From positions 286 through 6,958 of the forward strand of contig PCUH01000293.1 in NCBI GenBank assembly GCA_002770955.1: a DNA stretch of 6,673 bases, given 5' to 3'. Both the position numbers and the translations under genes were made by a program. The stretch comes from Flavobacteriales bacterium CG18_big_fil_WC_8_21_14_2_50_32_9. GTDB lineage: Bacteria > Bacteroidota > Bacteroidia > Flavobacteriales_E > Vicingaceae. How positions within the stretch are numbered: the stretch's first letter is position 1; each line of letters starts with the position of its first letter. Shown here one piece after another: positions 6,506 to 6,673 of the stretch. The notes below the pieces were generated by a model, which made no database searches, was not told where the DNA came from, and worked only from the letters and a program-made list of their open reading frames with translations.

Positions 6506-6544
6506 GCGTCTTTGCGACTTTGCGAGAAAACAATAGCGAGAAAC
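6506..6544. repeat. Short tandem/dispersed repeat with an 8-bp unit (gcgNNttt/gcgagaaa)
   Basis: Three adjacent 8-mers, GCGTCTTT, GCGACTTT and GCGAGAAA (6506-6529), are followed after six bases by GCGAGAAAC (6536-6544). From memory, stretches of the type CTTTGCGTCTTTGCGAGAAA recur between genes in flavobacterial genomes, so this is probably one copy of a dispersed intergenic repeat. No function is known to me. It lies in the spacer upstream of the beta-oxidation gene, 40-80 nt before its start. Confidence 0.5.
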
Positions 6545-6586
6545 AGAGGTGTTTTAAAAAAATAAGAATTTTTAACAAAATAAAAT

Positions 6587-6673
6587 ATGAGAAAAATAAA
6601 CAAAGTAGCGGTTTTAGGCTCAGGAGTAATGGGTTCCAGAATTGCTTGTCATTTTGCCAACATTGGTGTTGAG
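6587..6673 (+). CDS. 3-hydroxyacyl-CoA dehydrogenase (FadB/FadJ-like), N-terminal 29 codons only
   Basis: The ATG at 6587 opens a frame that runs to the window edge. Its N-terminus, MRKINKVAVLGSGVMGSRIA, continues with CHFANIGVE. This is the first beta-strand and dinucleotide loop of a Rossmann fold. The GSGVMGSRIA segment matches the G-x-G-x-x-G-x-x-x-A NAD-binding motif, with the G-x-MG form typical of 3-hydroxyacyl-CoA dehydrogenases. The enzyme oxidises 3-hydroxyacyl-CoA to 3-ketoacyl-CoA in beta-oxidation. In Bacteroidota this N-terminus usually belongs to a long protein fused to enoyl-CoA hydratase, which cannot be seen here. No Shine-Dalgarno sequence is present, but the upstream bases are A-rich, as is common for this phylum. 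No separate promoter is evident in the spacer, so read-through from the MarR promoter is likely. Confidence 0.88.
   Translation, partial: MRKINKVAVLGSGVMGSRIACHFANIGVE

Noticed and set aside
6427..6672. 81-codon plus-strand frame starting in the hairpin repeat
   Set aside because: It begins inside a palindromic repeat and runs out of frame through the start of the 3-hydroxyacyl-CoA dehydrogenase, whose Rossmann motif is unmistakable in the frame from 6587.

Overview
The window looks like chromosomal DNA of an AT-rich member of the Bacteroidota, probably Flavobacteriia-like. Four things point that way: Sec signal peptides ending in ...FSQ, ...FAQ and ...FGQ, a general lack of Shine-Dalgarno sequences, a TAnnTTTG-type promoter element, and protein families typical of the phylum (PorV/PorQ-like outer-membrane protein, helix-hairpin-helix outer-membrane barrel, FadB-type beta-oxidation enzyme next to a MarR regulator). 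No rRNA, tRNA, CRISPR array or intact insertion sequence is visible.

Positions 1-3448 (+ strand) read as one tightly packed operon. It holds the tail of an unidentified gene, a 73-aa two-helix membrane protein of DUF5652 type, a PorV/PorQ-like outer-membrane protein, and a large protein with a signal peptide, a periplasmic helix-hairpin-helix (HhH) segment and a C-terminal beta-barrel. The last three overlap by 8 and 1 nt, so they are probably translationally coupled. The two cell-envelope products may work together, but their substrate cannot be read from the sequence.

Positions 3456-5576 (- strand) hold one convergent gene, only 7 nt from the HhH gene. It encodes an exported 706-aa protein with a novel-looking N-terminal region, a von Willebrand factor A domain with an intact metal-site motif, and nine C-terminal leucine-rich repeats. 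It starts with TTG.

Positions 5577-5973 are a non-coding region between divergent genes. The half next to the vWA-LRR gene contains a segment of about 197 bp bounded by an 11-bp perfect inverted repeat with possible TA target duplication (MITE-like). The other half is very AT-rich and ends in a compact promoter/operator for the MarR gene: two related 18-bp inverted-repeat boxes on either side of a TAnnTTTG element.

Positions 5974-6673 (+ strand) hold a MarR-family regulator, then a 178-bp spacer with hairpin-forming and short tandem repeats of the dispersed intergenic type, then the first 29 codons of a 3-hydroxyacyl-CoA dehydrogenase. The likely reading is an autoregulated MarR repressor at the head of a fatty-acid beta-oxidation operon.
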